A stretch of DNA of 6,411 nt from [Eubacterium] saphenum (GCA_004555635.1 SFHN01000076.1:1-6411); one strand, 5' to 3'. Positions 1 through 6,157 are shown, counted from the stretch's first letter. The notes: generated from the letters alone by a model not told the origin. Numbers and translations are program-made.

Positions 1-228
1 ACGTTCTCCGTTCACGAGGACAGGGAAAATGAGATGAAGGAGATTCTGACAACGGTTTACGACGCTCTTAAACAGAAGGGCTATAACCCGATAAACCAGC
101 TTGTCGGCTACATTCTCTCGGAGGACCCCACATACATCACCACATTTAACAACGCACGCGGGCTAATCCGCCACATTGACAGGGACGAGCTGCTTCAGGT
201 GCTTGTTAAATCCTATCTGTCAAACTAA
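1..228 (+). CDS. ireB: IreB family regulatory phosphoprotein (UPF0297), 5'-truncated by the window edge
   Basis: Small cytosolic protein of the IreB/UPF0297 family. In Enterococcus faecalis, IreB is a substrate of the Ser/Thr kinase IreK and affects cephalosporin resistance; in most Firmicutes its molecular role is unclear. The reading frame is open from base 1. The residues before the first in-window ATG (34) read [11 protein letters not shown], which matches the usual F-x-x-(D/E)DRE N-terminus of clostridial members, so the real start lies a few codons upstream of the window and ATG 34 is internal. The family core is clear: [20 protein letters not shown], then DPTYIT, the NAR.LIR segment and a RDELL...LV..YL C-terminus. 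About 75 residues are visible out of a usual 80-90. Clostridial ireB normally sits between alaS and ruvX; here no ruvX follows, only a terminator and a transporter operon. Family identification is very secure; conservation of the kinase signalling role is inferred. Confidence 0.93.
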   Translation, partial: TFSVHEDRENEMKEILTTVYDALKQKGYNPINQLVGYILSEDPTYITTFNNARGLIRHIDRDELLQVLVKSYLSN

Positions 229-253
229 CGCTGCACAAGGTATGAAGATTTTT

Positions 254-294
254 GCCGCGGCTCTTGCATTTTCGGGGCTGCGGCGTTATTATGT
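254..294 (+). terminator. Probable intrinsic terminator after ireB
   Basis: GCCGCGGCTC (254-263) pairs with GGGCTGCGGC (275-284) in a 10-bp stem with two G-U pairs, around an 11-nt loop. A modestly U-rich tail, GTTATTATGT, follows. The hairpin begins 26 nt after the ireB stop codon and separates ireB from the transporter promoter. The tail is weaker than a canonical U-run, so termination may be incomplete. Confidence 0.68.
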
Positions 295-338
295 ATAAGG
301 ATACTATCCCGCCGCAGAAGGGGCAAAAATGCGCGGGG

Positions 339-380
339 AACCGCCGATTTAGTGTAAAGTGTACAAATTTTTGGGCGGTT
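339..380 (+). repeat. Inverted repeat enclosing a short direct repeat upstream of the livJ promoter
   Basis: AACCGCC (339-345) and GGCGGTT (374-380) form a perfect 7-bp inverted repeat separated by 28 nt. The spacer holds two copies of AGTGTA (351-356 and 358-363) set 7 nt apart, the second overlapping the palindrome TGTACA (360-365). The cluster ends 27 nt before the -35 box, where an activator could bind. It could also be chance, since short GC-rich inverted repeats are easy to find. I recognise no known regulator site here. Confidence 0.3.
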
Positions 381-407
381 GTTTATGTAAATAATGCTTT
401 TTTGTCA

Positions 408-443
408 TTGACAGATTTTGAATAAAAGGGTATAATTTATTGC
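408..443 (+). promoter_or_regulatory. SigA-type promoter of livJ (liv operon)
   Basis: The -35 box TTGACA (408-413) and the -10 box TATAAT (431-436) both match the housekeeping sigma consensus perfectly, with the optimal 17-nt spacer. The expected transcription start is around 442-444. The surroundings are AT-rich (TTTTTTGTCA upstream). It gives a leader of about 115 nt before livJ. A promoter this strong implies high basal transcription, so any control is likely by repression at or near this site, or after initiation in the leader. Confidence 0.9.
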
Positions 444-545
444 ATAAGGGGCGGGAGTATCCGTATTTTCCGCATCCCTTAAAGTAAAACGCGCGTTTCG
501 GCGCGGGCGAAGCGGGGCTTCCGCTTCCGGATTACCTATTAAAAG
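444..545 (+). other. Structured 5' leader of livJ with three potential hairpins
   Basis: Three stem-loops can be drawn in sequence. First, AAGGG+GCGG (446-454) pairs with CCGC (470-473) and CCCTT (476-480), with a 2-nt bulge. Second, CGCGC (490-494) pairs with GCGCG (501-505) around GTTTCG. Third, GAAGCGG (509-515) pairs with CCGCTTC (521-527) around GGCTT. The third ends 18 nt before the Shine-Dalgarno and no U-run follows it, so it is not a simple terminator. I see no T-box antiterminator, leader peptide rich in Leu/Ile/Val codons, or recognised riboswitch core. It may stabilise the message or carry an undescribed control element. Confidence 0.4.
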
Positions 546-552
546 AAAGGAA
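545..552 (+). promoter_or_regulatory. Shine-Dalgarno that decides the livJ start
   Basis: GAAAGGAA (545-552) is the only good ribosome binding site upstream of livJ. There are two in-frame ATGs, at 555 and 561. The site leaves only 1-3 nt before the first but about 7-9 nt before the second, so ATG 561 is the better start. Confidence 0.7.
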
Positions 553-560
553 CTATGGCA

Positions 561-1733
561 ATGAACACATTTAAGAAAATCGCTGCCGCTGCTACTGCTG
601 CTGCTATGGCAGTATCCTTCGCAGGCTGCTCCAAGAGCGGAAGCGGCGACAAGGACGTTCTCGTTCTCGGCGGTATCGGCCCGCTCACAGGCGCTGCTGC
701 AATTTACGGCAACGCAGTTAAGAACGGCGCACAGCTCGCAGTAAACGAAATCAACGAAAACGGCGGCATCAACGGTATGACCCTGAAGCTTGACTTCCAG
801 GACGACGAGCACGACCCCGAGAAGTCCGTAAACGCTTACAACAAGCTTAAGGACAACGGTATGAAGGCTCTCGTAGGCACCGTTACTTCCGCTCCCTGCA
901 TCGCAGTAAGCGCAGAGGCTGCAAAGGACAATATGTTCCTCATCACTCCCTCCGGTTCCGCTATCGACTGCATCACCGCAGGCGACAACTGCTTCCGTGT
1001 ATGCTTTACCGACCCCGGTCAGGGTAAGATTGCCGCTGACTACATCGCGGACAAGGCTCTCGGTAACAAGATTGGCATAATCTACGACAGCTCCGACGTA
1101 TACTCCACCGGTATCCTCGACGGCTTCAAGGCAGAGGCAGAGGCTAGAGGTCTTTCTATCGTAGCTTCCGAGGCTTTCACAGCTGACGCAAAGACAGACT
1201 TCTCCGTTCAGATTCAGAAGGTAATCGACAGCGGCGCAGACCTGCTGTTCCTCCCCATCTACTATCAGGAGGCTTCTCTCATTCTCCAGCAGGCTGATTC
1301 TCTCGGCCTTGATATGCCCGTATTCGGCGGCGACGGTCTTGACGGCCTTATCGGTCAGCTCGCAGACAAGGTTGCTCTTGCAGACGGCGTTATGGTTATG
1401 ACTCCTTTTGCTGCTTCCTCTCCCGAGCCTAAGTCCGCAGCTTTCACCGAGGCATACAGAAAGATGACAAACGGCGAGGACCCGATTCAGTTCGCTGCTG
1501 ACGGCTACGACGCTGTATACGCTATCAAGCTCGCTCTCGAGACGGCAGGCGTAAACGACGCTTCCATCAGCGCCTCCGAGATGAGCGACAAGATTAAGGG
1601 CGCAATGACCCAGATTACCCTCGAGGGTGTCACCGGTACCACCACCTGGACCGCTGACGGCGAGCCTACAAAGGCACCTCAGGTAATGAAGATTGTCGTT
1701 AAGGACGGCGTTGGCTCTTACGAGGCTATGTAA
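561..1733 (+). CDS. livJ: Branched-chain amino acid ABC transporter, substrate-binding lipoprotein
   Basis: Extracytoplasmic solute receptor of a LivJ-type (Peripla_BP_6, type I fold) importer. It binds the ligand and delivers it to LivHM. From ATG 561 it has 390 residues; ATG 555 would add Met-Ala but sits too close to the ribosome binding site. The N-terminus is a lipoprotein signal: basic NTFKK, an Ala-rich hydrophobic stretch, then a lipobox-like SFAGC, with the lipidated Cys at residue 23 followed by a polar SKSGSGD linker. Family hallmarks follow: VLGGIGPLTGAAAIYG, NEINENGGING, DDEHDPEKSVNAYNKL, LITPSGSA, IIYDSSDVYSTG, FGGDGLDG and a C-terminal AADGYDAVYAIK segment. The length is typical. 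Codon use (GCT/GCA, GTA, TCC, AAG) differs from the GCG-rich permease genes and suggests high expression. The ligand is inferred to be Leu/Ile/Val; related receptors bind other amino acids, amides or urea, and specificity cannot be settled here. It has its own strong promoter and a terminator behind it. Confidence 0.93.
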   Translation: MNTFKKIAAAATAAAMAVSFAGCSKSGSGDKDVLVLGGIGPLTGAAAIYGNAVKNGAQLAVNEINENGGINGMTLKLDFQDDEHDPEKSVNAYNKLKDNGMKALVGTVTSAPCIAVSAEAAKDNMFLITPSGSAIDCITAGDNCFRVCFTDPGQGKIAADYIADKALGNKIGIIYDSSDVYSTGILDGFKAEAEARGLSIVASEAFTADAKTDFSVQIQKVIDSGADLLFLPIYYQEASLILQQADSLGLDMPVFGGDGLDGLIGQLADKVALADGVMVMTPFAASSPEPKSAAFTEAYRKMTNGEDPIQFAADGYDAVYAIKLALETAGVNDASISASEMSDKIKGAMTQITLEGVTGTTTWTADGEPTKAPQVMKIVVKDGVGSYEAM

Positions 1734-1774
1734 TTTCAAAGCCGCGTTTTGCAGCTTTATTACTCATCAAATTT

Positions 1775-1834
1775 AGACCCGTATGTATGGTTTCGCGGAT
1801 TTTTTCCGCGAAACTGTACGGGTCTTGTTTGTGT
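1775..1834 (+). terminator. Strong terminator-like hairpin between livJ and livH
   Basis: AGACCCGTA (1775-1783) pairs perfectly with TACGGGTCT (1817-1825). Inside it, GTTTCGCGGA (1790-1799) pairs perfectly with TCCGCGAAAC (1805-1814) around a TTTTT loop, with an asymmetric internal loop between the two stems. The tail TGTTTGTGT is U-rich but interrupted. A smaller imperfect hairpin (AAAGC 1738-1742 with GCTTT 1754-1758) lies directly after the livJ stop. As no promoter is visible before livH, this is most likely a partial terminator and/or 3'-end stabiliser that raises livJ output over livHMGF. Confidence 0.8.
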
Positions 1835-1836
1835 AA

Positions 1837-1903
1837 TTACGGCAAAATTTTTTCTGCCGTAAATTTAAGCAAATTCCTTTGAGTCTGCTTAAATGTGCGG
1901 CAG
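1837..1903 (+). other. Competing hairpins in the livH leader
   Basis: Two mutually exclusive folds share one arm. In fold A, TTACGGCA (1837-1844) pairs perfectly with TGCCGTAA (1855-1862), and directly next to it ATTTAAGCA (1863-1871) pairs perfectly with TGCTTAAAT (1886-1894). In fold B, the whole 18-nt arm 1854-1871 pairs with 1886-1903, with one A-G mismatch and one G-U pair, releasing 1837-1844. No U-run follows 1903 and the livH ribosome binding site (1919-1924) lies outside both folds. It may be an RNA switch or a stability/processing barrier; function is not shown. Confidence 0.5.
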
Positions 1904-1933
1904 TAGTCCCCACCCAAAAAGGAGAACAAACCT

Positions 1934-2869
1934 ATGATGAGCTTTATTTTCTACATTGTCAACGGAATAAGCCTCGGCAGTATCTATGCGCTGATTGCGC
2001 TCGGCTACACGATGGTTTACGGAATTGCGAAGATGCTTAACTTCGCGCACGGCGATGTAATAATGATAGGCGGCTACACGGTGTTTACCGCGATGTCCAC
2101 GCAGTGGTGTCCCGTATGGCTGTCGGTTATCATCGGCATAATCGTATGCACGGCGCTCGGCGTTACGATTGAGAAGGTTGCGTACAAGCCTCTGCGAAGC
2201 GCGCCTCCGCTTGCGGTTCTTATCACGGCAATCGGCGTCAGTTACCTGCTTCAGAACGTCGCCCTGCTGATTTTCGGCTCTGCGGCGCAGAACTTCACAT
2301 CGATTGTTGCGGGAATGCCTCCGTTTATGGCAGTTACCGACAACGCGGGCACGGTGTTCTTCTCCGCCGTTCCCGAGGGCGCAAAGGCAACTCTCAGCAT
2401 TTCGATGGAAACGTTCCTCTCCATTGTCGTTTCGCTTGTGATTATGGCGGGGCTTACGCTGTTCATCAACAAGACAAAGGCGGGCAAGGCAATGCTCGCG
2501 GTGTCCGAGGACAAGGGCGCGGCTCAGCTTATGGGAATAAACGTAAACGGCACCATCTCGCTCACTTTCGCTATTGGCTCCGCACTTGCTGCGGCGGCAA
2601 GCGTTCTTATGTGCTCCGCGTACCCGCAGATTAGCCCCTACACCGGCTCAATGCCCGGCATAAAGGCGTTCGTTGCGGCGGTTTTCGGCGGCATCGGAAG
2701 CATTCCCGGAGCGATGATAGGCGGCATTCTACTCGGAATTATCGAGCAGCTTTCAAAGGGCTATATCTCCTCGCAGCTGTCCGACGCGATAGTATTTCTT
2801 GTGCTGATTATTGTGCTTGTTGTACGTCCGACGGGCATTCTCGGCAAGAAGATAAACGAAAAGGTTTAA
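1934..2869 (+). CDS. livH: Branched-chain amino acid ABC transporter permease LivH
   Basis: Inner-membrane subunit of the Liv importer, which pairs with LivM to form the translocation path. It has 311 residues, close to the family norm of about 290-310, and is hydrophobic along most of its length. Hallmarks are the N-terminal NGISLGSIYALIALGYTMVYG, the LNFAHGD motif (35-41), the cytoplasmic coupling region around TKAGKAMLAVSEDKGAAQLMGI (181-202), which should contact the ATPases, the GGIGSIPGAMIGG turn (252-264) and the VRPTGI end (298-303). The loop around 115-155 is polar and relatively long, probably extracytoplasmic. The start at 1934 is supported by AAGGAG at 1919-1924 with 9-nt spacing; the next ATG at 1937 is less well placed. 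It is rich in GCG, ATT and CTT codons, unlike livJ. No promoter was found in front of it, so expression probably depends on read-through from livJ. Confidence 0.93.
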   Translation: MMSFIFYIVNGISLGSIYALIALGYTMVYGIAKMLNFAHGDVIMIGGYTVFTAMSTQWCPVWLSVIIGIIVCTALGVTIEKVAYKPLRSAPPLAVLITAIGVSYLLQNVALLIFGSAAQNFTSIVAGMPPFMAVTDNAGTVFFSAVPEGAKATLSISMETFLSIVVSLVIMAGLTLFINKTKAGKAMLAVSEDKGAAQLMGINVNGTISLTFAIGSALAAAASVLMCSAYPQISPYTGSMPGIKAFVAAVFGGIGSIPGAMIGGILLGIIEQLSKGYISSQLSDAIVFLVLIIVLVVRPTGILGKKINEKV

Positions 2870-2881
2870 GGGGGCAGGGAT

Positions 2882-3958
2882 ATGAGAAAAACGACGATAA
2901 ACAACATTATCACCTGCGCGATGACCTTCGGGCTGTTCCTGCTGTTCGGAATACTCTCGGCGACGGGCGTCCTCGGCAGCCAGTTCTCGGGACTTCTTAT
3001 CCCGATAGGCATTTACATTATCCTTGCGATATCGCTTAACCTCACGGTCGGCATTCTCGGCGAGCTTTCGCTCGGTCACGCGGGCTTTATGTGCGTGGGC
3101 GCGTATGTCGGCGGCGCGTTTTCGCTGATTGCGCAGGAAACGATTAACCCCTCGTGGCTGCGTATGCTGATTGCGATTATCATCGGCGGCGCTGCGGCGG
3201 CGCTGTTCGGATTTCTTATCGGCATTCCCGTGCTTCGTCTGCGCGGCGACTACCTCGCTATCGTAACGCTCGGCTTCGGCGAGATTATAAAGGCGATTGC
3301 GAACAACGTGTATATCGCTATGGACAAGAACGGACTGCATTTCAGCTTTGCGGCGTCAATCGAGAACCTTGACGCGGAAACGAAGAAGGACGTAATATCG
3401 GGCGCGCTCGGTATGAAAGCCCCGCAGGACACGAACCTGATATGGGTTGTGGCAATCCTGATGATATCAATGATTATCCTGATGAACTTCATCGACTCCC
3501 GCACGGGACGCGCGTGTATGTCCGTCCGCGACAACTACATCGCAGCGCAGTCCGTCGGAATTGACGTTACGAAGTACCGCCTTATCGCGTTTGTTGTATC
3601 TGCGGCAATCGCGGGTATTGCGGGCGTGCTTTACTCCCACTCCATCACGTCGCTCGCTTCAAAGAAGTTCGACTACAACCTGTCTATACTCATTCTCGTA
3701 TTCGTCGTACTCGGCGGACTCGGCAGCATTCGCGGCTCGGTTATCGCAACGATTGTGCTGTACGCACTGCCCGAGATATTCCGCGAGCTTGGCGACTACC
3801 GTATGCTAATCTACGCGATAGTTCTTATCGTGATGATGATTTTCAACAACTCTCCCACGTTTGTCTCCCTGCGCGAAAGGATAATGGCTTCTGCGCCTGT
3901 TCAGAAGCTGCGGGGCATATTCAAACGCAACAAAAAACTACCCGGAGGTGCTGAATAA
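2882..3958 (+). CDS. livM: Branched-chain amino acid ABC transporter permease LivM
   Basis: Second membrane subunit of the Liv importer. It has 358 residues, mostly hydrophobic segments. Family signatures in order: SLNLTVGILGELSLGHAGFM (51-70, the LivM counterpart of LNFAHGD), RGDYLAIVTLGFGEIIKAI (121-139), the cytoplasmic coupling loop SRTGRACMSVRDN...AQSVGID (206-228), and LGGLGSIRGSVIA (277-289). A polar stretch at about 145-185 lies between membrane segments. The C-terminal tail is basic (QKLRGIFKRNKKL), consistent with a cytoplasmic end. Its Shine-Dalgarno AGGGGG (2869-2874) overlaps the livH stop, giving a 12-nt gap and 7-nt spacing. Its own TAA shares one base with the livG ATG (TAATG), so livM and livG should be translationally coupled. 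Confidence 0.93.
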   Translation: MRKTTINNIITCAMTFGLFLLFGILSATGVLGSQFSGLLIPIGIYIILAISLNLTVGILGELSLGHAGFMCVGAYVGGAFSLIAQETINPSWLRMLIAIIIGGAAAALFGFLIGIPVLRLRGDYLAIVTLGFGEIIKAIANNVYIAMDKNGLHFSFAASIENLDAETKKDVISGALGMKAPQDTNLIWVVAILMISMIILMNFIDSRTGRACMSVRDNYIAAQSVGIDVTKYRLIAFVVSAAIAGIAGVLYSHSITSLASKKFDYNLSILILVFVVLGGLGSIRGSVIATIVLYALPEIFRELGDYRMLIYAIVLIVMMIFNNSPTFVSLRERIMASAPVQKLRGIFKRNKKLPGGAE

Positions 3959-4752
3959 TGGCTGACGCAAACAAGAAGCTTGACGCTGCCTCCGCTCCTA
4001 TGCTTGAGGTAAAGAACCTGTCGATACAGTTCGGCGGTCTGCGGGCGGTTGACGGGCTGAATATGACTATACGCAAGGGTCAGCTCTACGGGCTTATCGG
4101 ACCTAACGGCGCGGGCAAGACCACGGTGTTCAATATGCTGACGGGCGTGTACAAGCCCACCTCGGGAAGCATTACGCTCTGCGGCACAAACATCACGGGA
4201 AAAAGCCCCGTTGAAATAAACAAGAGCGGCATTGCGCGAACCTTTCAGAATATCCGTCTGTTCAAGGGTATGAGCGTAATGGACAACGTCAAGGTCGGGC
4301 TGCACAACCACACGAAGTACACCGCGATTGAGGGCGTGCTCAGGCTTCCGCGCTACTTCAGCGAGGAGCGCAGAATAAACGAACGCGCTATGGAGCTGCT
4401 GAAGGTGTTTGAGCTTGACGGCGAGGCGGAGCAGCTTGCGGCTAATCTCCCCTACGGAAAGCAGAGAAAGCTTGAGATTGCGCGCGCGCTTGCGACCGAC
4501 CCGAAGCTGCTGCTGCTTGACGAGCCTGCGGCGGGTATGAACCCTAATGAAACCGCGGAGCTGATGAACACTATCCGCTTTGTGCGCGACAATTTCGATA
4601 TGACGATACTGCTTATCGAGCACGATATGAAGCTGGTTGCGGGTATCTGCGAGGAGCTTACCGTGCTTAACTTCGGTCAGGAGCTTGCGCAGGGCGAAAC
4701 CTCTGCGGTGCTTTCCGACCCGAAGGTTGTTGCCGCATATCTCGGCGAATAA
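3958..4752 (+). CDS. livG: Branched-chain amino acid ABC transporter ATP-binding protein LivG
   Basis: Cytoplasmic ATPase that forms a heterodimer with LivF to power uptake. It has 264 residues. Visible motifs: Walker A GPNGAGKTT (48-56), Q-loop RTFQNIRLF with Gln97, the divergent signature LPYGKQRKLEIARAL (164-178) in place of LSGGQ, Walker B LLLLDEPAAGM (184-194) with catalytic Glu189, and the switch His222 in LLIEHDM. The LPYG signature and the AAGMNP sequence after Walker B are normal for LivG and tell it apart from LivF. The C-terminus AAYLGE is the usual Liv ATPase end. The N-terminus has about 14 extra polar residues before MLEVKNL. The start at 3958 is nevertheless supported by GGAGG at 3944-3948 (9-nt spacing) and the one-base overlap with livM; Met15 has no ribosome binding site that I noticed. 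Confidence 0.94.
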   Translation: MADANKKLDAASAPMLEVKNLSIQFGGLRAVDGLNMTIRKGQLYGLIGPNGAGKTTVFNMLTGVYKPTSGSITLCGTNITGKSPVEINKSGIARTFQNIRLFKGMSVMDNVKVGLHNHTKYTAIEGVLRLPRYFSEERRINERAMELLKVFELDGEAEQLAANLPYGKQRKLEIARALATDPKLLLLDEPAAGMNPNETAELMNTIRFVRDNFDMTILLIEHDMKLVAGICEELTVLNFGQELAQGETSAVLSDPKVVAAYLGE

Positions 4753-4763
4753 GGAGGTACTGA

Positions 4764-5483
4764 ATGGAAAACAACACAATGCTTACCGTTGAGGACCTTC
4801 AGGTGTACTACGGTGCTATCAACGCAATCAAGGGCATATCATTTGACGTAAAGCAGGGCGAAATCATCGCTCTTATCGGCGCAAACGGCGCGGGCAAGAC
4901 CACGATTCTCCACACGATAACCGGTCTTGTCGGAGCAAAGCACGGCACTATTATGTTCGGCGGGAAGGACCTCACGAAAACTCCCGCGCATAAGATTGTC
5001 GCTATGGGTATGGCGCACGTCCCCGAGGGACGCCGCGTGTTCGCGCAGCTTACGGTTTACGAGAACCTTATGCTCGGCGCGTTTACGCGAAAGGACAAGG
5101 CAGAGATTGCAGACTCTCTGGAAAAGGTGTTCAAGCGCTTCCCCAGACTTGAGGAGCGCAAGACGCAGTCTGCCGGTACGCTCTCTGGCGGCGAGCAGCA
5201 GATGCTTGCAATGGGCAGGGCGCTTATGTCAAAGCCGTCGATTATCCTTATGGATGAGCCGTCGATGGGACTTTCCCCGCTGTATGTAAACGAGATTTTC
5301 GATATAATTCAGGAAATCAACGCGAGCGGCACGACGGTCCTGCTGGTTGAGCAGAACGCGAAAAAGGCGCTTTCCATCGCGAACAGGGCGTATGTTCTCG
5401 AAACGGGAAAAATCGTGCTCTCTGGCGACGCGAAGGAGCTTATGAACAACGACTCCGTAAAGAAAGCATATCTTGGCGAATAA
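4764..5483 (+). CDS. livF: Branched-chain amino acid ABC transporter ATP-binding protein LivF
   Basis: Second cytoplasmic ATPase of the Liv importer, partner of LivG. It has 239 residues, typical of LivF. Motifs: Walker A GANGAGKTT (39-47), HVPEGRRVF (85-93), which replaces the usual Q-loop in this family, canonical signature LSGGEQQ (140-146), Walker B IILMDEPSMGLSP (160-172) with Glu165, and VEQNAKKAL (195-203), where Gln197 takes the switch-His position. The His-to-Gln change and the PEGRR loop are characteristic of LivF rather than defects. It ends in KKAYLGE. A near-perfect Shine-Dalgarno, AAGGAGGT (4751-4758), overlaps the livG stop; the intergenic gap is 11 nt. It completes the importer. 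No terminator is visible directly after it. Confidence 0.95.
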   Translation: MENNTMLTVEDLQVYYGAINAIKGISFDVKQGEIIALIGANGAGKTTILHTITGLVGAKHGTIMFGGKDLTKTPAHKIVAMGMAHVPEGRRVFAQLTVYENLMLGAFTRKDKAEIADSLEKVFKRFPRLEERKTQSAGTLSGGEQQMLAMGRALMSKPSIILMDEPSMGLSPLYVNEIFDIIQEINASGTTVLLVEQNAKKALSIANRAYVLETGKIVLSGDAKELMNNDSVKKAYLGE

Positions 5484-5515
5484 TCCCAACGAACACTGAC
5501 GGAAGCAATTTTGCT

Positions 5516-5522
5516 AAGGAGA
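5516..5522 (+). promoter_or_regulatory. Shine-Dalgarno that decides the start of the kinase-like gene
   Basis: AAGGAGA (5516-5522) lies about 6 nt before ATG 5529. The in-frame TTG at 5511 precedes and overlaps this site, so it cannot use it and is not the start. A short palindrome (AGCA 5504-5507, TGCT 5512-5515) sits just upstream but has no U-tail. Confidence 0.8.
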
Positions 5523-5528
5523 TTTATT

Positions 5529-6149
5529 ATGGAAAACTTTGTTGTCACAATTGCCCGCGGCTACGGCAGCGGCGGCAGAGTAATCGGGCAGCGGCTTGCT
5601 GAAAAGCTTGGTGTTGAGTTTTACGACAAGGACCTCATAAAGCTTGCAAGCGAGGCGAGCGGCATAAACGAGGCGCTGTTTGGCGAGAGCGATGAGAAAA
5701 CAAAGGGCGGCGTTTTCGGAAAGCCCACAAAATACACGGGCGGGGTTATCACTCCCGACAAGGCTTCGTTTACGGGTGAGAAAAATCTGTTCAATTATCA
5801 GGCACTGGTGATAAAGCAGCTTGCGCAGCAGAAAAGCTGCGTAATCGTTGGACGCTGCGCGGATTTCGTGCTTCGCGACTGTGATAATGTGGTGAGAGTG
5901 TTCGTCTATGCCGACGAGGAAACCTGCGTGAAAAATCTCGCGGAGGTTCGCGGAATTACCGACAGGAAAGAGGCGCTTAAGCGCATTGCCACCATCGACA
6001 AAGATCGCTCTGCGTACTGCAAGGTGCACACCGGCAGGGAGTGGAAGGACGTTCTGAACTACGATATGTGCCTTAACAGCGGCGCGCTGGGCTTTGACAA
6101 GTGCGTTGAGATGATAACCGATTTATTGCGCATAAAGCTCGGAAAATAG
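5529..6149 (+). CDS. Cytidylate kinase-like family protein
   Basis: P-loop nucleotide kinase-like protein of the cytidylate kinase-like family (Pfam Cytidylate_kin2 type). It has 206 residues from ATG 5529, close to the family's usual 200-220. The N-terminus FVVTIARGYGSGGRVIGQRLAEKLG holds a phosphate-binding loop with the pattern GYGSGGR (11-17), with Ser/Gly in place of the classical GKS/T, followed by the conserved FYDKDLI (31-37). Further family marks are SCVIVGRCADFVL (103-115), VRVFVYAD (122-129), and the lid-like region RIATIDKDRSAYCKVHTGREW (152-172) with several Arg/Lys residues that could contact phosphates. The C-terminal half carries the NYDMCLNSGALGFD segment. Dedicated Cmk enzymes are longer and carry a GKS-type loop, so the true substrate is unknown; CMP/dCMP phosphorylation is only a guess. 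It begins 45 nt after livF with no terminator between, so it is probably co-transcribed with the transporter. Confidence 0.88.
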   Translation: MENFVVTIARGYGSGGRVIGQRLAEKLGVEFYDKDLIKLASEASGINEALFGESDEKTKGGVFGKPTKYTGGVITPDKASFTGEKNLFNYQALVIKQLAQQKSCVIVGRCADFVLRDCDNVVRVFVYADEETCVKNLAEVRGITDRKEALKRIATIDKDRSAYCKVHTGREWKDVLNYDMCLNSGALGFDKCVEMITDLLRIKLGK

Positions 6150-6157
6150 GATAAATT

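Noticed and set aside
331..345. GGGGAACCGCC resembling part of a T-box antiterminator
   Set aside because: The T-box core needs a GGUGGNACCGCG-like stretch within the transcript. This site lacks the UGGN bulge and lies upstream of the predicted transcription start.
364..380. Possible CodY box (AATTTT...) upstream of livJ
   Set aside because: Only the first half resembles the AATTTTCWGAAAATT consensus; the second half is GC-rich and does not match. CodY control is plausible for such genes in general but not shown here.
405..1739. A 444-codon open frame on the minus strand covering all of livJ
   Set aside because: Its translation is Cys/Ser/Val/Leu-rich with no recognisable domain, it is fully antisense to a clear LivJ, and it runs through the promoter and terminator region. 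It is a by-product of livJ codon bias.
1866..1894. Possible promoter for livH (TAAGCA and TTAAAT, 17-nt spacing)
   Set aside because: Each box matches the consensus only partly, and both lie inside the arms of a long inverted repeat that explains the sequence better.
4447..4500. LivG signature motif appears degenerate (LPYGKQ instead of LSGGQ)
   Set aside because: This substitution is normal for LivG proteins and does not indicate an inactive ATPase. The same applies to the Gln in place of the switch His in LivF.
3901..4779. A 292-codon minus-strand open frame opposite livG
   Set aside because: It lies exactly opposite a well-supported ATPase gene and its product is His/Arg/Leu-rich with no family features; it is a shadow frame. 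The other antisense frames opposite livH, livM, livF and the kinase gene are rejected for the same reason.
5511..5528. TTG start for the kinase-like gene
   Set aside because: The Shine-Dalgarno lies inside the added codons, and the family's conserved N-terminus begins right after ATG 5529.
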